Shown here: positions 14,259 to 26,299 of the stretch, one piece after another
Layout of the letters: every line of letters begins with the position of its first letter
Numbering within the stretch: position 1 is the stretch's first letter
Assembly (NCBI RefSeq): GCF_009909155.2
Contig: NZ_JAAAPM020000005.1
Span: 1-64,000, forward strand
Direction: 5' to 3'
DNA length: 64,000 nt
Source of the DNA: Flavobacterium undicola
GTDB taxonomy: Bacteria; Bacteroidota; Bacteroidia; Flavobacteriales; Flavobacteriaceae
Position numbers and translations under genes: made by a program
Notes under the pieces: generated by a model
What the model was told of the DNA's origin: nothing
What the model saw: only the letters and a program-made list of their open reading frames with translations
Databases searched by the model: none

Positions 14259-15461
14259 TTATTTCTTGTAAATTCCAGTATCTTTAAGTTTTCCAAAATA
14301 TTTTTCATATTGTTGAATTGCAAAAATATCCATCATGCCTCCAATATAATCTAATACTGTTCTTTCCCAATTATCTTCATCTCTATAATCAGCAGGAAGC
14401 AATATTAAGCTCTTATTATATGATTTGTCCATATACATTTCAAATAAATTCTGTAAAATATGCTTTCCTAAATTTTCATATTCTATTATACTTGTATTTC
14501 TTTTAATTGCATGGAATGTTAATTTCTTAAGTCCCTTAGCTAAATTTTCAAGTTTTTTATAGCCAATATAATATTCTCCTTTTTCATCTTGGACTAACTC
14601 TACATCATTTATTAGAGAATTTATAATCCCTGAAGTTAGCTCCTTTCTTAGTAAAATACTATATTCTTCAGAAGAATCATAAGTATGTGATTTGCTTGCA
14701 AATTTTTGAGCAATTTCAACAAGATTTTTTAAATCGTCATAAGCATCTTTAAATTTACTATTTTTAAATTCATGCAAAAGCTCTCCAACAGTAAAGTATT
14801 TTAATTTCAATGCGTCTTCAAGGTCATGTGCTGCATAAGCAATCTCATCAGCAATGTCCATTATTTCACAATCAATAGTTTTCAATTTTATACCGTAATC
14901 ATCAGACCATTTTTTTACTTTTTGATAATCCTCATCATAGAGAAATTTGTCTTTATTTTGTTGATGATTATTAAAATATTTTATTGTACCAAGTAATGTC
15001 CTTAGAGTTAAATTCAGTCCATTATATTGATAATGCTTTTCCTCTAGATGTGTTAGTATTCTGAATGACTGAGCATTTCCTTCATATGGAAAATGAGTAT
15101 ACTCACTTAAAAACACTTCACCTGCATGACCAAAAGGAGGATTTCCTAAATCATGAGCTAGTGAACAAGTTTGAACGGTTAATGTGTCTTTGAGTCTAAA
15201 TTTCTGTGCAATAATCTTAGATATTTGAGAAACCTCTAAACTATGTGTTAATCTATTTCTATAAAAAACGTTGTCCTTAGGGATAAATAACTGCATTTTA
15301 CCTTGTAGTCTTCTAGCAGAAGACGAGTATAAAACCCTAGCATAATCTACATCTGCATCGTTTCTATAATATAATGTAGACGCAGGAAAAGCATGTTCTC
15401 TTATATTGCTAATTTTTTCTACTTCTGCCTCTTTTTGAGCTACATAATCATTTAGTGTCAT
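14259..15461 (-). CDS. HD-domain dGTPase-like triphosphohydrolase
   Basis: 400 residues, dGTP triphosphohydrolase (Dgt) family, which splits dNTPs to deoxynucleoside and tripolyphosphate. Metal-site residues are His73 in NRLTHSLEV, His103-Asp104 in SLAHDLGNPPFGHAGE, and the later Asp in EIMDIADEIAYAAHD. Cytosolic. It differs from the housekeeping Flavobacterium Dgt in its N terminus (MTLNDYVAQKEAEVEK...) and stands alone on the opposite strand between a tRNA and a PUL, a common site for acquired genes. Some dGTPases protect against phage by draining dNTPs; that role is possible here but not shown. ATG start. Confidence 0.87.
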   Translation of the reverse strand: MTLNDYVAQKEAEVEKISNIREHAFPASTLYYRNDADVDYARVLYSSSARRLQGKMQLFIPKDNVFYRNRLTHSLEVSQISKIIAQKFRLKDTLTVQTCSLAHDLGNPPFGHAGEVFLSEYTHFPYEGNAQSFRILTHLEEKHYQYNGLNLTLRTLLGTIKYFNNHQQNKDKFLYDEDYQKVKKWSDDYGIKLKTIDCEIMDIADEIAYAAHDLEDALKLKYFTVGELLHEFKNSKFKDAYDDLKNLVEIAQKFASKSHTYDSSEEYSILLRKELTSGIINSLINDVELVQDEKGEYYIGYKKLENLAKGLKKLTFHAIKRNTSIIEYENLGKHILQNLFEMYMDKSYNKSLILLPADYRDEDNWERTVLDYIGGMMDIFAIQQYEKYFGKLKDTGIYKK

Positions 15462-16006
15462 AATATGTTAATTCTTTAATTATAAATTATAAGAAATGAT
15501 ACCAAGGAGGTATTTAAATTTAGATTGCCAAAGTAGGATTTATTTTAGCTAAATACAAGTGCGGTATTGTATTTACAAGATTTTTCGCTCATTGACTGTC
15601 TCGTTTTTGAGATGACCTCTTTTTTTTTGATTCTTTTTTATTGTCGTTTTTGAAGTGATTTTAGGGGTCAAAACAACACTTCTTTAGGTTTCATTTTTAT
15701 AAAGAGTATTCAATAGTTTATGGTTTGTTTTTAAAAGGCTTTTGTCTAAATTATTGGGATAAAGGCTGTTTTTAAGCTATTAATATTGATATACCCCTTC
15801 TATTGTATTGTAATACCCCTCTTGTCTTTTGAGTTGTTATCTAAATTTGTAATCTAGATTTTGTCATTCCTTATTTTGTGTTGGCTGTTTTTATTTTTTG
15901 GTTAATAATTAGGATGGTCTTTTTAATGTGGTGCATTAAGCTAATTTGGAATGACAATTTTCTGTTTTGTTTTAGAATTAAAATTTAGATAATCAAAAAT
16001 AGTTAG
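15462..16006. other. Intergenic region: divergent upstream region of the dGTPase-like gene and GH2
   Basis: 545 bp with no ORF of note. The right half carries the C-tract operator and -7 box of the GH2 gene and a leader of about 150 nt. I could not find a clear consensus promoter for the dGTPase-like gene on the minus strand. Confidence 0.5.
15781..15850 (+). promoter_or_regulatory. C-tract operator and promoter, site A (GH2 gene)
   Basis: ATACCCCT at 15791-15798 and again at 15813-15820 (22 bp apart), then -7 box TAAATTTG (15842-15849) 29 bp after the second repeat start. The AATATTGAT stretch just before the first tract corresponds to the AATGCC box of the other sites. Confidence 0.7.
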
Positions 16007-19126
<3,120 letters not shown>

Positions 19127-19157
19127 TTTAGTGGTTTTTTGTGTGTTTCTTTAGGAG

Positions 19158-19185
19158 AACCTGTGATGTTTATTCATGGGTTTTT
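19158..19185 (+). terminator. Terminator after GH2 (16007-19126)
   Basis: 9 bp stem AACCTGTGA (19158-19166) / TCATGGGTT (19174-19182, two wobble pairs), then TTTC. Confidence 0.6.
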
Positions 19186-19249
19186 CTAATTTTAGGGATT
19201 GAAGCACTCCCGTGTTTTTTATTAGAATAATTTGATGGCTTATGAATAG

Positions 19250-19284
19250 TTGGTTTAAATACTATCTTAGCTATTTTAGATTTG
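19250..19284 (+). promoter_or_regulatory. Promoter of the regulator operon (no C-tract operator)
   Basis: -7 box TAGATTTG (19277-19284) with TTGG at 19250-19253 in the -33 position. The ACCCCT tracts seen at five other promoters of the locus are missing here, which fits basal expression of the sensor. Confidence 0.5.
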
Positions 19285-19340
19285 ATGAATAAATTTGATT
19301 AAAAAAAGTTTATACCTAACCTCCAAAAGCATAATGTGTT

Positions 19341-22300
19341 TTGAGAAATAAAATTCTGTTGTTTTTAACGTTTCTGGTTTTTTTTACGGCTCAATCGCAA
19401 GATGTTACGGGCTTGTCTATGTCAAATTATCTCAAGGAAAAATATGATATTGGCTATTTAGGTATCGAAAACGGATTGGCGAATAATGCGGTGACTTCTG
19501 TTTACAAAGACAAACGCGGCTTAATGTGGTTTGGAACTTATGATGGAATAAGTAGGTATGATGGATATAATTTTTTGAATTATAGGAATGAACCTCATGA
19601 TGCTAATTCGTTAATTAATAATAGAGTTGTAAGTATTTGTGGGACTCAAAATGAAGTTTGGATTGGTACAAAAACAGGAATAAGTGTTTATAGTTATTTG
19701 ACAAATCGGTTTAGTACACGATATTATGTGAATCCTAAAACGGGTAAGAATGAGTTAATAGGAATTGTTATAAACAAGGTTAAAGATTATAAAAGAAGAA
19801 TGTACATCGCTACCGCTGGTAGAGGATTGCTTTATTGTTCCGAAAAGGGAGGGGAAATAGGTTGTATTCCGCTTTATGAAAATGGAAAATTGCAATGGGA
19901 TTATCATATTCAAGGAATTGATTTTGATCAATCGGGTAGATTGTGGGGGTTTGTTCAAGGTATGGGGATTGTAACGATGGGGGCAAAAGAAAAAAAACTC
20001 TCGGTAGTATTTTCTGAAATTTTAAAAGGAGATTGTGTTTTTTATGATGGCTTTTCAAATGTTTGGGTTGCTATTGATGGAGGTTTGTTAAAATACAATA
20101 CCGTTGATAAAACGCATCGTATTTATAATAATCAGGAAATACAATATCCTATTGCCGATTTGATGTATAAGCCCGATATGAAGGAGCTTTGGATAGCTAC
20201 AAATGGGAATGGTGTTGTGAAATATAATTTTACTTCGGATACTTTTTCGTTATTAAATACAAGCTTAAATGATGAAAAGTTAAATAGTAATGCTATTTCG
20301 TCTTTGTATTTAGATACTGGAAATCGAGTTTGGATTGGAACTCTAAGAGGCGGTGTCAATAGAATTGAAAAAAAGAAAAGTCCTTTTACTACTATTTCAA
20401 AAAATGAGAAGTTAAAAAATACACTACCCAGTGATTTTATTCTTTCGTTATGCGAACAAGACAGTAATCACCTTTGGATAGGTACTGATGGTGGTGGTGC
20501 AAGTTTATGGGATAAAAAGAATAATACGTTTACAAATTATTCTTATAGTTTGAACAATCCGAATTCGCTGGCTAATAATTTTGTAACAACAATTGCAAAA
20601 GATGCTAAAGGAACTTGGTTTGGAACTTATGGAGGAGGAGTTTGCCTTTTTAATTCTCAGACCCAAAGTTTTAAAAGATACCGACTTTTTAACCTTAAAT
20701 ACAATATAGTTGAAAAGAATATCTGGGTTTTGTTTCGTAGTAGAGACGGTGTTCTGTGGGCAGCTTCTCCTGATGAAGAAGGATTGTACCGTTATAATAA
20801 TGCTATTGATCAATTTGATTTTGTGGATGCAAAAATTAGAGGCATTATTTCAATGACAGAGGATTTGCAGGGAAATCTTTGGTTGGGGAATTTTACCAAA
20901 CTGATTAAACTTAACCCAAAGACAATGAAACATCAGGAAATTGATGTAAAATACCCTGTGCGATCTATTGTTTCGATTTCTAATACAAAAATGCTTGTTG
21001 GTACCGAAGGAGGAGGACTGATGATTTTTAATCCTCAAACTTCAGCAAAAAAAATCCTGACTCAAAAGGATGGAATTTCTAATAATTCGGTTCTAAATAT
21101 TATTCGGGATAATCAAGGAGCTTATTGGTGTAGTACCTATAATGGTATTTTTGTATATAATGTTGGGAACGAAAAAATCTCAAGTTATCATGATGCTGAT
21201 GGGCTGCAAAGCAATCAGTTTAATTACAATGCGGCTCTTAAACTTTCAACAGGAGAAATAGTTTTTGGAGGGATTAAAGGCTTTAATGTTATTGATACAA
21301 AAGTAAATAGCCTAATTCATGATTTTCCAAAACTGATAATTACGTCTATAAAAGTAAATAATAAAGCTTTAGAACAATCAGGATTAACCCCTTTTGCAAT
21401 CGATAAATTAAGACTTCCATACGATGAGTCGATGTTAAACATAGAATATGCGGCTTTAGAGTATAGCTTGCCTGAGAAGATATCCTATGCTTATTTTTTA
21501 GAAGGTTGGGATTCTCAATGGCATTATGTCGATAATGTAAGAAGTGCCAACTATTCAAGGTTAACAGAAGGTGATTATACTTTAAAAATTAAATCTACAA
21601 ATGCTGAAGGAATTTGGAATTCTAAAACCATCTCATTGCCTATTACCATATTGCCACCTTGGTACAGAAGTTCTTTGGCATATTTTCTGTATGTTTTAGC
21701 TATTGGTTTTGTGATTTATGTTGTGGATAAATACCAAAGAAAACAGGCTCAGCTTAAGTATGAGGTTCAGCTTTCTCAAAATTTAGCCAAACAGGAAAAA
21801 GAATTAAATGAAAAGAAATTAACTTTTTTTACCAATATCTCTCATGAGTTTAGGTCTCCTTTAACGATGATTATTAATCCTCTTAAAGATATCATTTATG
21901 GGGATAGTCAAAAAATAGAGCCGGGAGCCATAGAAATGGTGTATAGTAATTCCCGAAGATTATTGAGTTTAGTAGATCAGTTGCTGCTTTTTAGAAAAAC
22001 AGAAACCGAGACGGGGAAACTTAAAATTGCAAAAATTGATATTGTTGAACTTTGTAAAGAGGTGTTTAGCTGTTTTGTACATCATGCCAAAACTAAAAAA
22101 ATAGACTATAGTTTTAGTATTTCAGAAGAAAGTATCTACGTTTATGCAGATCGGGAAAAAATAGAAATGGCGTTGTTTAATTTGATTTCGAATGCCTTAA
22201 AATTTACCGAAAAAGAAAATGGTGTGGTTGCAGTTCATTTGCGCTCTGTTGGTAATGAGGTTGTTGTAAATGTTGTTGATAATGGCGAAGGAGTTCCAGA

Positions 22301-23441
22301 TGCTGATAAAGACAAAATATTCAATCTTTTTTATCAATCGAATAAAAACATCAAAAACAATCGCAAAGGATTTGGTATTGGTCTTTATTTAGTGAAACAA
22401 TTTGTTAGTCAGCATCATGGTAAGGTAATCTGTTCTGATAATGAAAAAGGAGGAGCAACATTTGAAATTAGATTGCCTTTAGGACGAGAACATTTTGGAG
22501 ATATAGAAATACGGGAAGATTTAAGCGATAGAACCTTGTTCTTAGAAGAATTTTTAGAAGACAAAGTGTTAGAAGAAGATATTTTAGAGAAGAAGGAAGA
22601 ATCAGAAATTGTAGAAGAGTTAATTAAAGATGCAAAAAGTATTTTAATCGTGGACGATAATCCTCAAATAAGAAATTATCTGAAGAAAATATTAGCGCCT
22701 AAATACAGTATTACTGCTGCCGAAAGTGCTGAAAAGGCATTGGAAATAATTAGAAAGGTACAGCCTGATTTAATTATCTCTGATGTGGTTATGGGAGATA
22801 TGAATGGTGTTGCCTTTTGTAAGCATATCAAGTCCGATGAAGAGTTAAAACATATTCCTGTAATATTGCTTACAGGCGGAACTTCGGAAGATGTAAAACT
22901 TAAAGGAGCCGAAGTAGGAGCCGATGATTATATTACAAAACCATTTGATAATGATTATTTGTTAGCGCGAATTAACGGAATCCTGACCCGACGTGATAGT
23001 GAGCAGAATTATTTGCTTAATTCGGTTACAAAAAAGGTTGTGAGTCCAAAATTATCGGATGAAGACAAAAAACTTTTGGATAAAATTGTCGAAGTTATTG
23101 ATTCGAATTTGGATGTTGAAAGTTTTAATGTGCAAGATTTAGCAATTGAGTTGGGGATGAGCCATTCTTTGGTTTATAAAAAAATCAAAAAAATAACAGG
23201 CAAGTCGGTTTCTGAATTTACACGAAATGTGCGTTTAAGAAAAGTAGCCACCTTATTGATTACAACTGATTTGCAGATTAGTCAGGCGGCTTCCATAGCA
23301 GGTTTTGGTGATATTAAATATTTCAGAAAGCAATTCCAGCAATTTTATAATATGAATCCTTCGGAATTTAAGAAGAAGTACCAAAATGTAAAAGATAACA
23401 AATACATATTGAATGAAAGTTTTTGGAAATCTACTGAATAG
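19341..23441 (+). CDS. Hybrid two-component system regulator (HTCS) of the PUL
   Basis: 1366 residues. Signal peptide, then two Reg_prop beta-propellers (about 35-640; repeated WIGT and WFGTYGGG motifs), a Y_Y_Y domain (about 690-755), one membrane helix (about 773-793), HisKA with His835 in ISHEFRSPLTMI, HATPase (GFGIGLYLVKQF), receiver with phospho-acceptor Asp1148 in ISDVVMGDMNG, and a C-terminal AraC-type HTH (about 1245-1355). It senses a glycan fragment in the periplasm and activates PUL transcription. The start is TTG at 19341: an in-frame TAA at 19332 excludes anything longer, and the signal peptide begins here. It heads a likely operon with the two genes downstream (gaps 56 and 27 bp). 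Confidence 0.95.
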   Translation: MRNKILLFLTFLVFFTAQSQDVTGLSMSNYLKEKYDIGYLGIENGLANNAVTSVYKDKRGLMWFGTYDGISRYDGYNFLNYRNEPHDANSLINNRVVSICGTQNEVWIGTKTGISVYSYLTNRFSTRYYVNPKTGKNELIGIVINKVKDYKRRMYIATAGRGLLYCSEKGGEIGCIPLYENGKLQWDYHIQGIDFDQSGRLWGFVQGMGIVTMGAKEKKLSVVFSEILKGDCVFYDGFSNVWVAIDGGLLKYNTVDKTHRIYNNQEIQYPIADLMYKPDMKELWIATNGNGVVKYNFTSDTFSLLNTSLNDEKLNSNAISSLYLDTGNRVWIGTLRGGVNRIEKKKSPFTTISKNEKLKNTLPSDFILSLCEQDSNHLWIGTDGGGASLWDKKNNTFTNYSYSLNNPNSLANNFVTTIAKDAKGTWFGTYGGGVCLFNSQTQSFKRYRLFNLKYNIVEKNIWVLFRSRDGVLWAASPDEEGLYRYNNAIDQFDFVDAKIRGIISMTEDLQGNLWLGNFTKLIKLNPKTMKHQEIDVKYPVRSIVSISNTKMLVGTEGGGLMIFNPQTSAKKILTQKDGISNNSVLNIIRDNQGAYWCSTYNGIFVYNVGNEKISSYHDADGLQSNQFNYNAALKLSTGEIVFGGIKGFNVIDTKVNSLIHDFPKLIITSIKVNNKALEQSGLTPFAIDKLRLPYDESMLNIEYAALEYSLPEKISYAYFLEGWDSQWHYVDNVRSANYSRLTEGDYTLKIKSTNAEGIWNSKTISLPITILPPWYRSSLAYFLYVLAIGFVIYVVDKYQRKQAQLKYEVQLSQNLAKQEKELNEKKLTFFTNISHEFRSPLTMIINPLKDIIYGDSQKIEPGAIEMVYSNSRRLLSLVDQLLLFRKTETETGKLKIAKIDIVELCKEVFSCFVHHAKTKKIDYSFSISEESIYVYADREKIEMALFNLISNALKFTEKENGVVAVHLRSVGNEVVVNVVDNGEGVPDADKDKIFNLFYQSNKNIKNNRKGFGIGLYLVKQFVSQHHGKVICSDNEKGGATFEIRLPLGREHFGDIEIREDLSDRTLFLEEFLEDKVLEEDILEKKEESEIVEELIKDAKSILIVDDNPQIRNYLKKILAPKYSITAAESAEKALEIIRKVQPDLIISDVVMGDMNGVAFCKHIKSDEELKHIPVILLTGGTSEDVKLKGAEVGADDYITKPFDNDYLLARINGILTRRDSEQNYLLNSVTKKVVSPKLSDEDKKLLDKIVEVIDSNLDVESFNVQDLAIELGMSHSLVYKKIKKITGKSVSEFTRNVRLRKVATLLITTDLQISQAASIAGFGDIKYFRKQFQQFYNMNPSEFKKKYQNVKDNKYILNESFWKSTE

Positions 23442-23497
23442 AGTTTTGTATTGTCCAATTTCTTGTTTGAAAATCTATTAATAAATCAAATCATCTT

Positions 23498-24742
23498 ATG
23501 AATAATTACCTGAAAAAGGTCTTCTTATTAGGAGCCGTTTTTTTTGTGTCGATAAATAATTTATGTGCGCAGTCTAAAAAGTTACAAAAAGATTCACCGG
23601 CAAAAGTTCGAGAGTTTTTCGTGTCTTCTTTGATTAAAATTGGTGATCCGGTTTTAACAGCTTTGAGCAAAAATCAATTAAAAGAACTAATGCCTGTAGA
23701 AAAATCTCCTGGAGCTTGGGATGAAAGAACGCATGTGACTTATCTGGAGGCTTTTGGTCGATTATTGTCCGGAATGGCTCCTTGGTTGGAATTAGGAGCA
23801 GATGCAACTGCTGAAGGAAAACTGAGGGCAAAGTATATTGATTTGGCTCAAAAATGCATTCATAATGCGACCGATCCGAATGCTCCAGATTTTATGAATT
23901 TTGTAAAAGATAAACAGCCTTTGGTTGACGCGGCTTTTTTTGCCCAGGCTTTGCTTCGTGCGCCAAAACAACTTTGGGAACCATTGGATGCTATAACTAA
24001 AGAAAATGTAATTAAAGCATTGAAATCATCCAGGGTAATCAAGCCGTATCAAAGTAATTGGTTGCTTTTTGCCAGTATGGTAGAAACGGCAATACTTAAA
24101 TTTGATAAAGAAGAAGATAAAGAGCGATTGAATAATGCTTTAGAAGAACATAAAAAATGGTATTTAGGTGATGGAACTTTTGGTGATGGTCCTGATTTTC
24201 ATTGGGATTATTATAATAGTTTTGTGATTCATCCAATGCAGTTAGATATTTTAAAAACACTGAACGAAAAAAATGACAACCATAAAGAAGGATTTAAAAC
24301 GGAGATAGATCGAGCCAGACGTTATGCCGCTATCCAGGAAAGATTAATTTCTCCTGATGGAACTTATCCTCCTATTGGGAGATCATTGGCGTATCGTTTT
24401 GGAGCTTTTCAATTGTTGTCACAAATTGCGCTTTGGAAAGAATTACCAAAAGAAATTACTCCTGCCCAAGTTCGTTCGGCATTATATACAATGATTCATA
24501 ATCAAATGAATGTCTCAGGAACTTTTAATAAAAACGGTTGGCTTCAAATTGGCTTATACGGACATCAACCTAATATTGGTGAAGGCTATATCTCAACAGG
24601 AAGTTTGTATTTGTGCGCTCAAGCTTTTTTAGTGCTGGGTTTACCAGCAACCGATTCGTTTTGGAGTGATGGCTACCAACCTTGGACACAAAAGAAAATT
24701 TGGTCAGGACAGGAAATAGCAATTGACCATGCATCGAAATAA
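23498..24742 (+). CDS. DUF2264 / GH154-type putative beta-glucuronidase
   Basis: 414 residues with a signal peptide (ending NLCAQ). The whole protein matches the DUF2264 pattern, with landmarks WDERTHVTYLEAFGRLLSGMAPWLEL, AAFFAQALLRAP, SNWLLFASMVE, GDGPDFHWDYYNSFVIHPM and the SPDGTYPPIGRS stretch. To my knowledge this family includes the founding GH154 enzyme of Bacteroides thetaiotaomicron, a beta-glucuronidase acting on arabinogalactan-protein fragments; a function on glucuronic-acid-capped side chains is therefore inferred. It sits between the regulator and GH105 in one operon. Confidence 0.85.
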   Translation: MNNYLKKVFLLGAVFFVSINNLCAQSKKLQKDSPAKVREFFVSSLIKIGDPVLTALSKNQLKELMPVEKSPGAWDERTHVTYLEAFGRLLSGMAPWLELGADATAEGKLRAKYIDLAQKCIHNATDPNAPDFMNFVKDKQPLVDAAFFAQALLRAPKQLWEPLDAITKENVIKALKSSRVIKPYQSNWLLFASMVETAILKFDKEEDKERLNNALEEHKKWYLGDGTFGDGPDFHWDYYNSFVIHPMQLDILKTLNEKNDNHKEGFKTEIDRARRYAAIQERLISPDGTYPPIGRSLAYRFGAFQLLSQIALWKELPKEITPAQVRSALYTMIHNQMNVSGTFNKNGWLQIGLYGHQPNIGEGYISTGSLYLCAQAFLVLGLPATDSFWSDGYQPWTQKKIWSGQEIAIDHASK

Positions 24743-24769
24743 TTAAACACCTAATCTAACTATATATTT

Positions 24770-25924
24770 ATGAATTTTAAAAACTCATTTTTTATTCTAA
24801 TGGCTGCTGTTGCTGCAGCAGTTGTTAGTTGTAAAAGTACAGCAGTAAAACAAGGAGTAGCAATAAAGGAATCTAAAGCAGAAGTATTTGCTATTATTGA
24901 TAACGTTAACAGTCGTTGGCAAAATACGCATCCTGAATTGGGTAACGCATTTTGGAATGTTGCCGCTTATCATACCGGGAATATGGAAGCTTATAAGGTA
25001 ACTAAAAACAAGAAATATCTGGATTATTCTATGGCTTGGGCTGAGAAAAATCAGTGGATGGGAGCCAAATCGAATGACAAATCGGAGTGGAAATACAATT
25101 ATGGAGAAACCGATAAGCATGTGCTGTTTGGAGACTGGCAAATTTGTTTTCAAACGTATATCGATTTATACAATTTTACAGGGAAAAAGGATGCTCATAA
25201 AATAGCCCGTGCCCGTGAAGTAATGGAGTATGAAATGAGTACTGCAGCAAATGATTATTGGTGGTGGGTAGATGGTTTGTATATGGTTATGCCAGTAATG
25301 ACTAAGTTGTATAAGATTACTGGGAACGAAATGTATTTAGAAAAGTTGCATACTTATTTAACACATGCAAATGGTATTATGTATGACGAAGAAGCAAAAT
25401 TGTATTTCCGAGATGCAAAATATGTGTATCCTAAGCACAAAAGCGCTAATGGGAAAAAAGACTTTTGGGCCAGAGGTGATGGGTGGATTTTTGCAGGCTA
25501 CGCCAAAATTATTCAAGATTTACCGAAAAATGCTAAACACAAACAAGAATACATCAACCGTTTTAAAGATATGGCTAAGGTCTTGGCAAATGCCCAACAA
25601 AAAGAGGGTTATTGGACAAGAAGTATCTTAGATGCAGAACATGCACCAGGACCAGAAACCAGCGGAACCGCATTTTTTACTTACGGATATTTATGGGGGA
25701 TTAACAATGGAATTTTAGATAAAGCAACCTATTTGCCTGTAGTTGAAAAATCATGGGATTATTTAACCCATTTTGCTCTTCAGGCTGATGGTACGGTTGG
25801 ATATGTACAGCCTATCGGAGAAAAAGCCATTCCGGGACAAGTAGTCGATAAAAACTCTACTGCCGATTTTGGTGTGGGTGCTTTTTTATTGGCAGCGTCA
25901 GAAATGTCTCGTTTTGTAAAATGA
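24770..25924 (+). CDS. GH105-type unsaturated glucuronyl / rhamnogalacturonyl hydrolase (lipoprotein)
   Basis: 384 residues, lipobox VVSC with Cys21 as lipid anchor, then an alpha/alpha-barrel of the GH88/GH105 group. WWWVDGLYMVMP contains the catalytic Asp168; WARGDGWIFAG and GTAFFTYGYLWGINNG are further family signatures. Known members hydrate the double bond of delta-4,5-unsaturated uronyl residues left by lyases. A lyase is not seen in this window, so either it lies to the right or this enzyme works on another uronic-acid linkage. Last gene of the regulator operon; terminator at 25951. Confidence 0.9.
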   Translation: MNFKNSFFILMAAVAAAVVSCKSTAVKQGVAIKESKAEVFAIIDNVNSRWQNTHPELGNAFWNVAAYHTGNMEAYKVTKNKKYLDYSMAWAEKNQWMGAKSNDKSEWKYNYGETDKHVLFGDWQICFQTYIDLYNFTGKKDAHKIARAREVMEYEMSTAANDYWWWVDGLYMVMPVMTKLYKITGNEMYLEKLHTYLTHANGIMYDEEAKLYFRDAKYVYPKHKSANGKKDFWARGDGWIFAGYAKIIQDLPKNAKHKQEYINRFKDMAKVLANAQQKEGYWTRSILDAEHAPGPETSGTAFFTYGYLWGINNGILDKATYLPVVEKSWDYLTHFALQADGTVGYVQPIGEKAIPGQVVDKNSTADFGVGAFLLAASEMSRFVK

Positions 25925-25950
25925 TCTAACAGATTTTTTTAAATTTTTTT

Positions 25951-25995
25951 AAAATGCGATTGAGTTTTTAAATATAAAACACGATCGCATTTTTT
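25951..25995 (+). terminator. Terminator of the regulator / GH154 / GH105 operon
   Basis: 10 bp stem AAAATGCGAT (25951-25960) / ATCGCATTTT (25984-25993), loop 23 nt, short T run. Confidence 0.65.
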
Positions 25996-26299
25996 AATGA
26001 TCTAAAGAACAATAATAAATAATTGCGGTGCCGTTATCAGGTTAATTTGTTTTTTAATCCATTGATTATTAGGTCTTTTTGCTCTTATTTTTTTATTGTG
26101 AGTTGAAAATAGTATGTCTTTTTTCAATTAATGCCAATTTACCCCTCTTTTTACTCCAAAACATCCCTCTTTGTGCTAGAAAGCTTGTATTAGATTTGTA
26201 GTCATAATATAGATAAGTGAGAGATACTCGTCTTTTTTTGTAAGTGTTAAATAAACATTTATCATTAACTAAACCAAAACCAATAAAATAACCAAATTC
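25996..26299 (+). other. Upstream region and leader of the gene at 26300
   Basis: No gene. Contains the site B operator and, in the leader, a 31 nt stretch (26232-26262) shared with the second susC leader at 37061-37091 (one mismatch). Confidence 0.6.
26130..26198 (+). promoter_or_regulatory. C-tract operator and promoter, site B
   Basis: AATGCCAATTT (26130-26140), TTACCCCT (26139-26146), ACATCCCT (26161-26168; 22 bp from the first), and -7 box TAGATTTG (26191-26198), 30 bp after the second tract start. Confidence 0.7.

Noticed and set aside
13867-15461. tRNA-targeted integrative element carrying the dGTPase-like gene
   Set aside because: No integrase gene and no repeated copy of the tRNA 3' end are visible, so only proximity supports it.
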